From positions 248,001-312,000 of the forward strand of contig OZ246008.1 of the NCBI GenBank assembly GCA_965230525.1: DNA of 64,000 nt, given 5' to 3'. The translations under genes were made by a program, and so were the position numbers. The stretch is from GCA-002733465 sp965230525 (GTDB lineage: Bacteria > Pseudomonadota > Gammaproteobacteria > Enterobacterales > Kangiellaceae). Positions 42,282 through 52,510 of this stretch are shown piece after piece. The notes beneath the pieces are model-generated. The model did no database searches and had not been told where the DNA came from. It saw only the letters and a program-made list of their open reading frames with translations. How positions within the stretch are numbered: the stretch's first letter is position 1; each line of letters starts with the position of its first letter.

Positions 42282-42876
42282 CTGCAACTAAAACCAACAC
42301 TCCCCCCATCATCCAATCAATAATGTGTCCTCGCTGCTGATACCATTTCAAAACAGCTTGTCGAGAAAACCACCAAGCAACCAACCAAAACCACAAGAAC
42401 GTATAAAATGCTAGCCATGCACCATATAAAGCCTGAACACTTATTGGGGTATTTTGACTGACAATACTGGTAAACAAAGCGATAAAAAAAACCGTCACTT
42501 TAGGGTTTAAAACACTAACAAAGAAACCTTGCCTAATGGCGTCACGCGGGGAAATTTCACTCGCCTTGACTGGCTCAGCCGACGATTCACTTTTCGCTCG
42601 CGAAGCAAAGCACTGAATTGCAAGCCAAACCAAATAGCCGGCCCCAAGATACTTGATTAATTCAAATAGAAAAGGCGACTGAGAGAGAACCAGTGCCACC
42701 CCTAGCAAGGTATACACAAGGTGTACAAGAATTCCTAATCCAATCCCTAAGGCCGTAAAAGTACCAGTACGCATGCCTGAGCGTAGGGTGTTTTTTACCA
42801 CAACAGCGAAATCAGCTCCCGGACTGGCCACAGCAAACAAGTGAGCAGTGGCCAATATTAGAAATTCATTGAGCAA
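42265..42876 (-). CDS. LysE/RhtB-family amino-acid exporter
   Basis: The 203-residue membrane protein has about six helices. The signature near the start is AVASPGADFAVVVKNTLRSGMRTG, and GFFVSVLNPKVTVFFIALF is a strong family match. It probably exports an amino acid or homoserine lactone-like compound. It ends inside the 3' end of the convergent REC-GGDEF gene and lies 8 bp downstream of glnS on the same strand, so the two may be co-transcribed. Confidence 0.92.
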   Translation of the reverse strand: MLNEFLILATAHLFAVASPGADFAVVVKNTLRSGMRTGTFTALGIGLGILVHLVYTLLGVALVLSQSPFLFELIKYLGAGYLVWLAIQCFASRAKSESSAEPVKASEISPRDAIRQGFFVSVLNPKVTVFFIALFTSIVSQNTPISVQALYGAWLAFYTFLWFWLVAWWFSRQAVLKWYQQRGHIIDWMMGGVLVLVAVRLIV

Positions 42877-42884
42877 AGGGACGC

Positions 42885-44588
42885 TTAACCTTTCGCTTCA
42901 ATTTTCGCCCAGCTATCTCGAAGTGTCACAGTACGATTAAAGACCAGATTACCTGCATGGTGTTCATAGCGGTCCGCACAAAAATAACCTTCGCGCTCAA
43001 ACTGAAAGACTTGTTCTGGTTTGGCTTCAGCCAACGACATTTCAACTCTTGCATCGGAAATAACTTGTAAACTTTCGGGATTAACAGCAGCCAAAAAGTC
43101 ATCTTCCGCAGCAGGATTAGCAACGTTGAATAACCGGTCATAAAGTCGTACCGTGGCCGTTTTTGAATGACTTTCAGAAACCCAGTGGATTACACCTTTT
43201 GGTTTATAGCCTTCTGGATTCTTACCCAAAGTATTTTCGTCATATTGACATAGCAACTCAACAATATTGCCCTGCTCGTCTTTAATAACTTGCTCACAAG
43301 TAATCACATAAGCATTACGAAGCCTCACAGCCTTACCTAAGACTAATCGCTTATATTTTTTATTGGCACTTTCACGAAAGTCCGCTTGGTCAATAAATAA
43401 AGTTTTACTGAAATAGATCGTCCGTGTGCCCATGGCCTCTTGCTGAGGATGACACGGAGCACTTAACGACTCGACCTTATCTTCTGGGTAGTTGGTTAGG
43501 GTGACCTTGAGCGGCTTTAACACTGCCATAGCGCGAGGTGCATTATCGCCTAAATCCTCTCTTACCGAGTTTTCGAGCAAACTCATTTCAACCGTATGTA
43601 CTTTCTTTGTCACGCCTGTACGGGTCACAAAGTCTTTGATAGCGGCCGGTTGATACCCTCGTCGGCGCATGCCTGAAATAGTTGGCATTCTCGGGTCATC
43701 CCAACCCTCAACAACCCCTTCGGTAACCAGTTGATTCAACTTACGTTTACTCGTAATAGTGTGTTCGAGGTTAAGCCGCGAAAACTCAATTTGCTGCGGA
43801 TGGCAATCGATTGTGATGTTATCTAGGAACCAATCATATAATGGACGATGATCTTCAAACTCTAAAGTACAAAGTGAATGGGTAATCCCCTCAATGGCGT
43901 CCGAAATTCCGTGAGTAAAGTCATAGGTTGGGTAAATACACCATTTATCGCCAGTACGAATATGATGTGCTTTTTTGATTCGATAAATCACCGGGTCACG
44001 CATGTTAATGTTTGGTGAACTCATATCAATCTTGGCGCGAAGTGCCAAGCTTCCGTCTTCAAACTCTCCGGCACGCATTCTTCTGAAGAGGTCTAAATTT
44101 TCGGCTACACTTCGATCTCTAAATGGGCTGTTTTTGCCAGGCTCCGTTAAGGTGCCTCGGTATTCTCTCATTTGATCAATGTTGAGCTCGCAAACATAGG
44201 CTACGCCTTTTTCGATTAATTCTTCTGCATAAGCATATAACTTTTCGAAATAATCCGCTGAGTGACGAATCTCCCCGTCCCATTGATACCCCAACCATTG
44301 AACATCTTTAGCGATCGCTTCGGCGTAAATTGTCTCTTCCTTGGCGGGATTAGTATCGTCGAACCTTAAATTACACTTGCCTTTATAATCCTGTGCAATA
44401 CCAAAATTAATACAGATCGATTTTGCATGGCCAATATGCAAAAAGCCATTCGGCTCAGGCGGAAAACGAGTGCATACTTGAGTGTGCTTTCCTGAGGCTA
44501 AATCTTGGTTAATGATATTTCTTATGAAATTAGTTGGCCCAGATTCCGAGCTAGGGTTTTCGGAGGATAGGTTTTCTTTGTCGCTCAT
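42885..44588 (-). CDS. glnS: Glutaminyl-tRNA synthetase
   Basis: The 567-residue class I synthetase has FPPEPNGFLHIGHAKS, the HIGH motif, near residues 43-57. The KMSKS equivalent is TSKRKLNQL (with the typical variation for GlnRS). Acceptor-binding segments and the C-terminal anticodon-binding barrel are complete. It charges tRNA-Gln in the cytoplasm. About 20 extra N-terminal residues (MSDKENLSSENPSSESG) precede the conserved region, as in E. coli relatives. Confidence 0.98.
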   Translation of the reverse strand: MSDKENLSSENPSSESGPTNFIRNIINQDLASGKHTQVCTRFPPEPNGFLHIGHAKSICINFGIAQDYKGKCNLRFDDTNPAKEETIYAEAIAKDVQWLGYQWDGEIRHSADYFEKLYAYAEELIEKGVAYVCELNIDQMREYRGTLTEPGKNSPFRDRSVAENLDLFRRMRAGEFEDGSLALRAKIDMSSPNINMRDPVIYRIKKAHHIRTGDKWCIYPTYDFTHGISDAIEGITHSLCTLEFEDHRPLYDWFLDNITIDCHPQQIEFSRLNLEHTITSKRKLNQLVTEGVVEGWDDPRMPTISGMRRRGYQPAAIKDFVTRTGVTKKVHTVEMSLLENSVREDLGDNAPRAMAVLKPLKVTLTNYPEDKVESLSAPCHPQQEAMGTRTIYFSKTLFIDQADFRESANKKYKRLVLGKAVRLRNAYVITCEQVIKDEQGNIVELLCQYDENTLGKNPEGYKPKGVIHWVSESHSKTATVRLYDRLFNVANPAAEDDFLAAVNPESLQVISDARVEMSLAEAKPEQVFQFEREGYFCADRYEHHAGNLVFNRTVTLRDSWAKIEAKG

Positions 44589-44861
44589 AATTTGCCTTAA
44601 ATGTCTTTATTTGGGTCGCTTGTTAAGGATTGTTTATCGGTCTAGCCATCTTTTATAATGACTAACTTAACAAATTCAAATTTGCCCACTAGGAATTTTC
44701 GCTTTGCCAGCGTGAATGGCAAGGATTTTACCCTAGATTACAAAGCTAACGTAGCTCTTATTACTGAAATTAATTAGAAGCGCCGCGGTTTCCGAGTAAT
44801 CTTACGAGAATTCTAGCGGATTGGATAAACATCTGCCGCTAATAACTTAAGTTTAAAGATA

Positions 44862-46496
44862 ATGAACTCACTACAACTCACTAATATTCAAGATATCATT
44901 ATTAATTCGGCAAAATCCTATCCGGAACAAACGGCTCTGACTCACAAGTCCAAGTCATTGAGTTACCGACAGCTGCAAGCGAAAATTGAGCAATTCGCCG
45001 GCGTTTTAGGCGGCGTCAACCCGCTCGATATAAACATCGATACTGCTACGCTGAAGCCTGGGGACCGGGTGGCGGTGTACTTACCTAAACAGCTTGAAGC
45101 TGTTGTGAGTTTGTTTGCAACAGTGCGTGCGGGTGGCGTTTTTGTTCCCGTCAATTCGCTCCTTAAGTCGGCGCAAGTAGAATATATACTCAATGACTGC
45201 CAAGTTTCTGTGTTGGTTACCTCATTAAGCAGGTATCGCCAACTTAAAACGACACTCGCAAACTGCCATTCAGTTAAGCGAATTTTTCTAACGGACTGTG
45301 AACCGGCACAATGTCCAGAAGGATGCTTGAGCTGGCAGGAGCAGTCTGACGCACAGCCAGAGACAACTGACATTTCTTCAGAATATCACGCTCAATCTAA
45401 CCGAGACGCTAATGATATTGCAGCTATATTGTATACATCAGGAAGTACAGGACAGCCGAAAGGGGTTGTACTATCTCACCAAAATTTAATTGCCGGTGCT
45501 AACAGCGTTTCAGACTACCTGCAAAACAGCGCCAGTGACAAGATTCTTGCGGTACTGCCGTTAAGCTTCGATTACGGCCTAAGCCAATTAACTACCGGCT
45601 TTTTAGTGGGCGCAGAAGTAGTGCTTCTAGAATATTTGCTGCCTCGTGATGTGATCAATGCGGTCAGCAAGTATCAAATTACCGGGCTCGCTGCGGTACC
45701 ACCACTTTGGACTCAACTCGCAGAATTGCCATGGCCTAAACAAGCTCAACAAAGCCTGCGCTATCTGACCAATAGTGGCGGAGCGATGCCAACAGCGGTA
45801 TTAGAAAAGCTTCAATCACAGCTGCCTAATAGCGAAATATTCCTTATGTATGGCTTAACTGAAGCATTTCGTAGCACTTACCTTCCTCCAGCGGAACTGG
45901 CCAACAGACCGACCTCAATGGGTAAGGCTATCCCTAATGCCACCGTTTTAGTGATCAATGCAGAGGGCGAGCTCTGCCAGCCTCATGAGCCAGGTGAATT
46001 AGTGCATCTTGGGGTGCATGTGTCGTTAGGTTATTGGCAAAATGAAAAAAAGACCTCACAAAAGTTTAAACGCTTACCGCCCGCTTTGCAGCCGGAATAC
46101 GGTTCTGAGTTAGCTGTATGGTCAGGCGACATTGTGACTCGAGACGAGCAAGGCTTTCTTTATTTTGTCGGTCGTAATGACGATATGATCAAGTCCTCTG
46201 GCTATCGAATTAGCCCCACCGAACTGGAACAAGTGGTGTTTTCTCACCCGCAAGTGAGTGAAGCCGTAGCCATCGGCGTTGCCGATAAAACACTCGGTCA
46301 ATCAATTTTATTGCTTGTGGTTATCGAACCGCAAAGCCAGCTAGAAAAGTCTGAGCTTATGAAATATGTAAAAAAGCAGCTGCCGAATTTTATGCACCCT
46401 CACCATCTTGAGTGGGTAAATTCGCTTCCCCGAAATCCGAATGGTAAAATCAATCGGCCACTGCTGCTTGAAAGCTATCAACATTTGGCCAAGTAG
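44862..46496 (+). CDS. Acyl-CoA ligase (AMP-forming), exosortase-A-associated type
   Basis: The 544-residue ANL enzyme has ATP motif YTSGSTGQPKG at 191-201, FLMYGLTEAFRSTYLPP, the hinge NDDMIKSSGYRISPTELE, and the catalytic Lys in NPNGKINRP. The sequence fits the family found next to a decarboxylase in exosortase-A/PEP-CTERM polysaccharide loci (TIGR03098 as I recall). The decarboxylase partner does follow 36 bp later. No exosortase, PEP-CTERM protein or glycosyltransferase is in the window, so the pair acts outside its usual locus here. The substrate is unknown. Confidence 0.85.
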   Translation: MNSLQLTNIQDIIINSAKSYPEQTALTHKSKSLSYRQLQAKIEQFAGVLGGVNPLDINIDTATLKPGDRVAVYLPKQLEAVVSLFATVRAGGVFVPVNSLLKSAQVEYILNDCQVSVLVTSLSRYRQLKTTLANCHSVKRIFLTDCEPAQCPEGCLSWQEQSDAQPETTDISSEYHAQSNRDANDIAAILYTSGSTGQPKGVVLSHQNLIAGANSVSDYLQNSASDKILAVLPLSFDYGLSQLTTGFLVGAEVVLLEYLLPRDVINAVSKYQITGLAAVPPLWTQLAELPWPKQAQQSLRYLTNSGGAMPTAVLEKLQSQLPNSEIFLMYGLTEAFRSTYLPPAELANRPTSMGKAIPNATVLVINAEGELCQPHEPGELVHLGVHVSLGYWQNEKKTSQKFKRLPPALQPEYGSELAVWSGDIVTRDEQGFLYFVGRNDDMIKSSGYRISPTELEQVVFSHPQVSEAVAIGVADKTLGQSILLLVVIEPQSQLEKSELMKYVKKQLPNFMHPHHLEWVNSLPRNPNGKINRPLLLESYQHLAK

Positions 46497-46532
46497 AAGA
46501 CTTTTTGCCGCTAAACTGGAAGCAATTTGCAT

Positions 46533-47765
46533 ATGAAAGCCAAAGTTTCTCACACCCCAATGCAGTATTTCGATGTTCAACAAGGCGAACTACTCGTCAA
46601 TAAAATTAGGCTCACTCACTTAGCGCTTAGAGCCGGACAAACACCTTTTTATGCCTACGACCGGAGCGTCATCGAAAAAAAGGTGGCGACTTTTCGTCAA
46701 ACTATGCCCAACTCTCTTGGCCTTCACTATGCGATTAAGGCAAATCCAATGCCTGCACTGGTCGACTTTATCGCGCCATTAGTGGATGGCTTAGATGTGG
46801 CCAGTGGCAATGAACTCAATATTGCCCTTAACAGTGGCAAATCGGCTCAGCACGTGAGTTTTGCAGGACCTGGAAAACGCGAAACTGAATTAGCAATGGC
46901 AATTGCAAGCCAAGCAACCATTAATGTCGAGTCTTTCAAAGAGCTCGAACGCATCATTAAACTTTCCGAAGACATCGGCGTTACCGCTAAAGTTGCAGTG
47001 AGAGTCAATCCTGATTTTGAGTTGAAATCATCGGGTATGAAGATGGGGGGTGGCGCTCAACAATTTGGAGTTGATGCCGAACAGGCCCCCAAACTACTGC
47101 AAAAAATTTCTGATGCAAATCTTAACTATCAAGGGTTACATATATTCACCGGTTCTCAAAACCTGAACGCAAAATCTATTCAACTTGCTCACAATAATCT
47201 GTTTGAGCTGGCCGACAGATTAAGTCAAAACGCTCCGCAGCCCATCCAATCGCTCAACATTGGAGGCGGTTTAGGAATTCCTTATTTTCCGGGCGAAGAA
47301 CCATTGGATTTACAACCGATTAGTGAAGCACTTGAACACCACATTGAATCCTTTAAAGCGGCCCACGGTGGTGTTGAAATAGCGATGGAGCTTGGTCGGT
47401 TCTTAGTCGGTGAAGCAGGTGTTTATGTCGCCAAAGTTACCGATATAAAAGAGTCTCGCGGTGTTAAATTTGCAATCATCGATGGCGGTTTACATCATCA
47501 CTTATCCGCCTCAGGCAACTTTGGTCAAGTCATTCGTAAAAATTACCCAGTCGCCATTGGTAATAAAATGTCGGCCGCCAACGAATCACCATTACAGATT
47601 GTTGGACCGCTCTGCACGCCACTCGACCTTTTAGCGAACAAGTACGAATTACCGCACTGCGAAATCGGTGATTTGGTGGTTATCTATCAGTCGGGAGCAT
47701 ACGGTTTCAGTGCTAGCCCTCGAGATTTTCTCGATCACCCACACCCTGTGCAACTACTGGTCTAG
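46533..47765 (+). CDS. PLP-dependent decarboxylase, exosortase-A-associated type
   Basis: The product has 410 residues from ATG 46533 (GGAAG upstream). A TTG at 46527 is also in frame. The fold-III alanine racemase-like barrel has Schiff-base Lys69 in LHYAIKANP and phosphate-binding LNIGGGLGIPY. ELGRFLVGEAG, the substrate Cys in GPLCTPLD, and SGAYGFSAS complete the fingerprint. It is related to diaminopimelate/ornithine decarboxylases and to the family paired with the ligase (TIGR03099 as I recall). Together they could activate and modify an amino- or hydroxy-acid for a surface polymer, which is inference. Confidence 0.88.
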   Translation: MKAKVSHTPMQYFDVQQGELLVNKIRLTHLALRAGQTPFYAYDRSVIEKKVATFRQTMPNSLGLHYAIKANPMPALVDFIAPLVDGLDVASGNELNIALNSGKSAQHVSFAGPGKRETELAMAIASQATINVESFKELERIIKLSEDIGVTAKVAVRVNPDFELKSSGMKMGGGAQQFGVDAEQAPKLLQKISDANLNYQGLHIFTGSQNLNAKSIQLAHNNLFELADRLSQNAPQPIQSLNIGGGLGIPYFPGEEPLDLQPISEALEHHIESFKAAHGGVEIAMELGRFLVGEAGVYVAKVTDIKESRGVKFAIIDGGLHHHLSASGNFGQVIRKNYPVAIGNKMSAANESPLQIVGPLCTPLDLLANKYELPHCEIGDLVVIYQSGAYGFSASPRDFLDHPHPVQLLV

Positions 47766-47855
47766 GGATTTACCAGTAGGGTTTTGCTTAATCCCTGTAA
47801 TTTACTTAAAATGAAAGACTGATATCGCCAAATCTGGCTTTCGATCAACGGTTGG

Positions 47856-50330
47856 ATGTATATGCCTTTTAATCAGCTCTATCACAAAATAGTCTCAATT
47901 CCGCTTAAACTACTGGTAAGTAGTAAAGTGATTCCTGAATCACCAGTACAGGATTTAGAGATTGATACAGCATCTCCGATCTACTACGTATTGCAAAGAC
48001 GTTCGACGAGCAGCTTTATCATGTTGCAACAAAAGGCGAAACGGCTTGGACTTCCCCAGCCTCGACTGATTCGCTCCAAGCAAACGTCAATTGAAAACGG
48101 CTCAGTCTTTTTTCTGCAATCGAAAAGCTTTTTTGGACTGGGCGGCAAGCCGGTCCAAAAGTATCAACAACTGTTACATACCCTGTTAGAAAAACAAAGA
48201 AGTGAGACGAATATTAAGCATCAACTTATTCCGCTCTCAATCTACTGGGGGCGTAATCCAGGAAAAGAAAACTCGCTCTTACGATTGATATTCACGGATA
48301 CTGAAAGTGCTAACCCGATTCGAAAATTTTTGTTATTTATTTTTCAAGGTCGCAATACCTTTGTCAGAATCGCAAAGCCGATTGATTTGATTCAAGTTGC
48401 GGACGCCAGTACAAACACAGAAGTACAAGTCACTAAGTTAACTCGTACTTTGCGAGTACATTTTCATCGTCTGCGCCAATCGGCAATGGGACCATTGATC
48501 ACTAACCGCGGCCAAGTTATTACCAATATATTAGTGAGTGACAATGTCAGAGGAGCCATAGAAAAAGAGGCTAAAGCGAAAAGTATTTCAACTCAAAAAT
48601 CAGCAAAATTAGCTGAAAAATATGCCAAGGAAATCGCGTCTGCCTATTCGTACAAAGCCGTTCGTTTTATGGAGTCAATGCTCACCCATTTATGGAATAA
48701 AATTTATGATGGTGTTGTGGTACAGAATTCTGAAATGGTTCGAAACTTAGCGTCTAGTCATGAAATTGTTTATGTCCCCTGCCATCGAAGTCATATAGAT
48801 TACTTATTGTTATCTTACACCCTTTACCACGAGGGACTTGTACCTCCTCACATTGCTGCGGGAATAAACTTAAACTTCTGGCCTGCTGGTTCCTTGCTTC
48901 GCCGTGGTGGTGCTTTTTTCTTAAGACGCAGTTTTGGTGGAAATAAGTTGTACACCGCCGTTTTTAATGAATACATTTTTCAGCTGATGGACCGAGGGAT
49001 ACCATTAGAGTTTTTCCCAGAGGGCGGCCGTAGTCGCACCGGTCGATTACTCCCACCAAAGACGGGTTTGTTGGCGATGACTGTGCAATCGCTACTCCGC
49101 GGGACTCGCAAACCAGTGGCAATTATTCCGGTGTATATAGGCTACGAGCGAATGTTTGAAGGTAAGAGCTATTTGAGCGAACTACGTGGTGCGGAAAAAA
49201 AGAAAGAATCGTTTGGGCAACTGCTAGGCATCAGAAAAACCTTAAAACAAAACTTTGGTAAAGTATATTTAAACTTCGCTGAGCCGGTTTTTCTTAATCA
49301 ATATTTAGATGAAACCCAACCCAATTGGCATGAGTATCGAGGGCAAGTGGGCGCCAAACCCAGTTGGCTCACTCAACGCGTTTCATCACTTGCTGAAATC
49401 GTGATGCAACGTATAAATTCAGCAGCCACGGTTAATGCTATTAGTATGGTGGCGTTGGTTCTGCTTTCTACCGAGCGTATAGCTATCGGTCGCAAAGAAT
49501 TAGAAAACCAACTCGATCTGTTATTAAAACTTTTGCGTCTAGCACCTTATAGTGAAAATACTCGAATTCCCAACGAGTCTGGCAAGGTACTTGTTCAGCA
49601 AGCGCAAAAATTGGGTACCATTTTTACCGTAGAAAATCCGATGGGTGACATTGTCACCACCGATGAACAAACAGCCATTCTGCTCACTTATTATCGGAAT
49701 AATATCCTCCACGTATTTATCGTTTACTCCATTGTTGCTAGTTGTTTTGTGAATAATGAAAAAATGAATCGAGCACAGTTAGTTACTCGCTGTGAGGCTA
49801 TTTTTCCATTTGTAAAGCGTGAATTATTTATAGAGTGGGAAATGCCACAACTTCAACAAAATGTTGATAAAGCGATCGATTTTTTCGTTTCGGAACAATT
49901 GCTAAGCGAGTCGGGTAACGAGCTTGTTCGTCCTAAAGGTACAGATGATAATTTTGAACAGTTAATGCTGATTGCACAATTTGTTAGGCCAACACTTCTA
50001 CGTTACGGCATATTACTAACATTACTATCGAGTCAGGCAGGACATGGACGCACTAGCCGAAAGGAACTAGAGAAACATAGTCAACAAGTGGCACAACGGT
50101 TAGCGGCACTCTACAGTTTAAACGCCCCAGAATCGTTTGATAAAAACTTATTCAAAACCACAATTAGCGTTCTCAAAGAAGCACAATTAATCAGTACCGC
50201 GGATGACAATTCGTTTGATATTGAACCAAAACTTGCATTGCTGAATAAACAGATCTTGGATAACGTCAACCCATCGTCTAAACAAATCATGCAAAAAACA
50301 GCAAATTGGGCCAAGCAACACTGGGACTAA
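47856..50330 (+). CDS. plsB: Glycerol-3-phosphate acyltransferase
   Basis: The 824-residue length is typical of PlsB. The acyltransferase core has His310 and Asp315 in PCHRSHIDYLLLSY, then FFLRRSF, FFPEGGRSRTGRLLPPKTG, and VYIGYERMFEGKSY. It transfers a fatty acyl group to glycerol-3-phosphate at the inner membrane, the first step of phospholipid synthesis. The start could also be ATG 47862. It follows the decarboxylase by 90 bp, with no sign that they share a role. Confidence 0.97.
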   Translation: MYMPFNQLYHKIVSIPLKLLVSSKVIPESPVQDLEIDTASPIYYVLQRRSTSSFIMLQQKAKRLGLPQPRLIRSKQTSIENGSVFFLQSKSFFGLGGKPVQKYQQLLHTLLEKQRSETNIKHQLIPLSIYWGRNPGKENSLLRLIFTDTESANPIRKFLLFIFQGRNTFVRIAKPIDLIQVADASTNTEVQVTKLTRTLRVHFHRLRQSAMGPLITNRGQVITNILVSDNVRGAIEKEAKAKSISTQKSAKLAEKYAKEIASAYSYKAVRFMESMLTHLWNKIYDGVVVQNSEMVRNLASSHEIVYVPCHRSHIDYLLLSYTLYHEGLVPPHIAAGINLNFWPAGSLLRRGGAFFLRRSFGGNKLYTAVFNEYIFQLMDRGIPLEFFPEGGRSRTGRLLPPKTGLLAMTVQSLLRGTRKPVAIIPVYIGYERMFEGKSYLSELRGAEKKKESFGQLLGIRKTLKQNFGKVYLNFAEPVFLNQYLDETQPNWHEYRGQVGAKPSWLTQRVSSLAEIVMQRINSAATVNAISMVALVLLSTERIAIGRKELENQLDLLLKLLRLAPYSENTRIPNESGKVLVQQAQKLGTIFTVENPMGDIVTTDEQTAILLTYYRNNILHVFIVYSIVASCFVNNEKMNRAQLVTRCEAIFPFVKRELFIEWEMPQLQQNVDKAIDFFVSEQLLSESGNELVRPKGTDDNFEQLMLIAQFVRPTLLRYGILLTLLSSQAGHGRTSRKELEKHSQQVAQRLAALYSLNAPESFDKNLFKTTISVLKEAQLISTADDNSFDIEPKLALLNKQILDNVNPSSKQIMQKTANWAKQHWD

Positions 50331-50393
50331 AACGAAACAGTAAAAATACTCAACAAACCTAAACGCGCTTTCAACCATAGCGCTTCAGGGTAA

Positions 50394-51647
50394 CTAATCT
50401 ATCGGTTCGATTGGCATTTCAAAGCAAGCTTTTAAACCGCCTTCGGGGTGGTTTTCAAGAATGATGGTGCCGCCATGCATCTCTGCGATTCGTTGAACAA
50501 TTGCCAAACCTAACCCCGACCCTTTCCCGCCACGCGCTTTATCGCCTCTTGCAAATGGTTGAAAAAGCCTCGCTTTGTCCAAATCGGGGATGCCTTTGCC
50601 ATGGTCTCGAACTATTATGCGTAACTTGCCATCATCAACTAATGAAGTAACCATTACCGGTGCCTTGCCATAACGAAAAGAGTTTTCGATCAAATTGCTC
50701 ACAAGTCGTTTCATCGCCATAGGCTTAAATGCCAACGAGGGTACTGGGTTGAGTTTGGTTTCAATACCTTCATGTTGTTTAGCAGCGGCATCAGTCACTT
50801 GAGTGATCAATTCATTAATATCGCCCTGCTCCATCTTTTCTTCGCTACCATAGCGGACATAGCCGATAAATTGGTCGATAATGTCATCCATATCCTGGGT
50901 GTCAGCAATAAGCCCCTGCTTTAGCTCTTCGTCTTGCTCTGACATAAACTCTACGGATAAACGAATTCGTGTAATTGGTGTTCTTAAATCATGAGAGATA
51001 CCGGCCAACAATAATGTCCGATCTTCTTCGAGTTGATGTACATCGGCAGCCATTTGGTTAAACGCAGAGGTAACCGCAACTAACTCTTGCGGCCCAGTTT
51101 CTTTAAGTTTTCCAGGGTAGTCGCCTCGTCCGATTTCTCGCGCTGCAAATGCCAAGCGTTTCAAGGGACGGTGGAGCTGATGAACAACAAGCCATGCGCC
51201 AGCCAAACTCAAGAATAGCAACATACCTGAGAAGATGACCATGGATATTGGCATGTCACTATCATATTCTCCAATCGGCATACGTATCCAATATTCTGGA
51301 TGAGTGGGCTCGTTAACCCAAACATATACTCGATCGGATATTTCGACTTTGACAATAGTCCCCTCTCCTAGAAACTCTTTAGCGGCTTCGGTATAAGCTT
51401 GGTGCTGCTGCGATATTTCTAACCCCTCTGGTAAGGTACCACCGGTCAACCAAAATAACTCTAGCTCGGTTGTTTCACTAAATCCGACCGATAAATTTTT
51501 AGGAATATCAGTCTCTGAACCTATGTATTGCAATTTGATTTGGTTGGTCACCAAATACATGATGGTGCGGTCTTTTGCCCCCACCACATAATGTTCAATA
51601 GTAAAATAAGATATCAGATGGCTGATGATCAGCAAGCTAGCAATCAT
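50394..51647 (-). CDS. EnvZ-like sensor histidine kinase
   Basis: The product has 417 residues from ATG 51647, but the N-terminal end is uncertain. The frame remains open to about 51714 and encodes ILPRSFFGRNSL, which matches EnvZ's start, yet it has no ATG/GTG/TTG. The periplasmic loop is followed by a second helix at about 128-150 and a HAMP domain. The H-box is LLAGISHDLRTPITRIRLSVEFM, followed by the N-box LVSNLIENSFRYG and the G-boxes DHGKGIPD and GGKGSGLGLAIV. It senses osmolarity-like signals in E. coli. No OmpR-type regulator is adjacent, so the partner must be elsewhere or lost. Confidence 0.88.
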   Translation of the reverse strand: MIASLLIISHLISYFTIEHYVVGAKDRTIMYLVTNQIKLQYIGSETDIPKNLSVGFSETTELELFWLTGGTLPEGLEISQQHQAYTEAAKEFLGEGTIVKVEISDRVYVWVNEPTHPEYWIRMPIGEYDSDMPISMVIFSGMLLFLSLAGAWLVVHQLHRPLKRLAFAAREIGRGDYPGKLKETGPQELVAVTSAFNQMAADVHQLEEDRTLLLAGISHDLRTPITRIRLSVEFMSEQDEELKQGLIADTQDMDDIIDQFIGYVRYGSEEKMEQGDINELITQVTDAAAKQHEGIETKLNPVPSLAFKPMAMKRLVSNLIENSFRYGKAPVMVTSLVDDGKLRIIVRDHGKGIPDLDKARLFQPFARGDKARGGKGSGLGLAIVQRIAEMHGGTIILENHPEGGLKACFEMPIEPID

Positions 51648-51826
51648 CAGAGAGTTTCGGCCAAAGAAGCTTCTGGGTAGAATATTAATGATAAGCTCTC
51701 GTGCAAAGCGGCTTCACCGTCCTAAAGCAAAGACAGCGAAACATTAATGGTTGAAAATTTTGTTCTAAATAATACCTGCTTTAATCAAGCGGGTAAAATT
51801 TAGCTGAATAATTCAACTTTTATAGG

Positions 51827-52495
51827 TTATTGAGCAAGCTTTGTTAAATCTTTTACTAGTTGCGACTTATCCTTCGAGGATAATGAGCTACTTTCCATAA
51901 TGCCGTATCGGCGAGCTTCTGGACCAACGATAAAAATTCGAGCAGAATGGTCAACGGTGTAAAACTCACCTTCTTCCTTATTCAAGCTGTACACCCCACC
52001 CAAAGCTCTTACTACTTTATCAATTTGTTCTTTACCGCCACTAATTCCAACAAAATCTTGATGAAAGTAATCCAAGTATTCCTTTAAATGCTCAGGCGTA
52101 TCTCGCTCTGGATCAACAGATAATAGAATAAATTGGAATTTAGCCTGGGTGTTCTCATCTAACAAATTATAAAGCTGGGTCATTTGCGTCAAAGTATTAG
52201 GACAAACGTCAGGACAGTGGGTGTAACCAATAAAAATCAAATTCCAACGATTTTTAAATCGCTCGTTATCAAAAGGTTTATTCAGGTGATCAACAAATGT
52301 AAAGTTAGGTAAACGATTTTTCTTTGGATAAATTAGCAAAGTTTCAAATCGATTATCTATTTTTTGCTGACTTGCAGTCACTTGATTATTGGTATCTTGA
52401 GTCGAGTTGTCAGCGGGTGAAAGCATGTGCTCTTTCAGTAAAAATCCTAGTACAACAGCAACTAAAATCAGAATATAAGGGACAAATTTATTCAT
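51827..52495 (-). CDS. SCO1/SenC copper chaperone
   Basis: The 222-residue product has a signal anchor (7-24) and a thioredoxin-like domain. The copper site CPDVC sits in IGYTHCPDVCPNTLTQM, with the distal His in VDHSARIFIVG. It delivers copper to the CuA centre of cytochrome oxidase subunit II and reduces its cysteines. It is the last gene of the cytochrome oxidase run, 15 bp after cyoE. Confidence 0.94.
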   Translation of the reverse strand: MNKFVPYILILVAVVLGFLLKEHMLSPADNSTQDTNNQVTASQQKIDNRFETLLIYPKKNRLPNFTFVDHLNKPFDNERFKNRWNLIFIGYTHCPDVCPNTLTQMTQLYNLLDENTQAKFQFILLSVDPERDTPEHLKEYLDYFHQDFVGISGGKEQIDKVVRALGGVYSLNKEEGEFYTVDHSARIFIVGPEARRYGIMESSSLSSKDKSQLVKDLTKLAQ

Positions 52496-52510
52496 AATGT
52501 TCTTAAGCAG

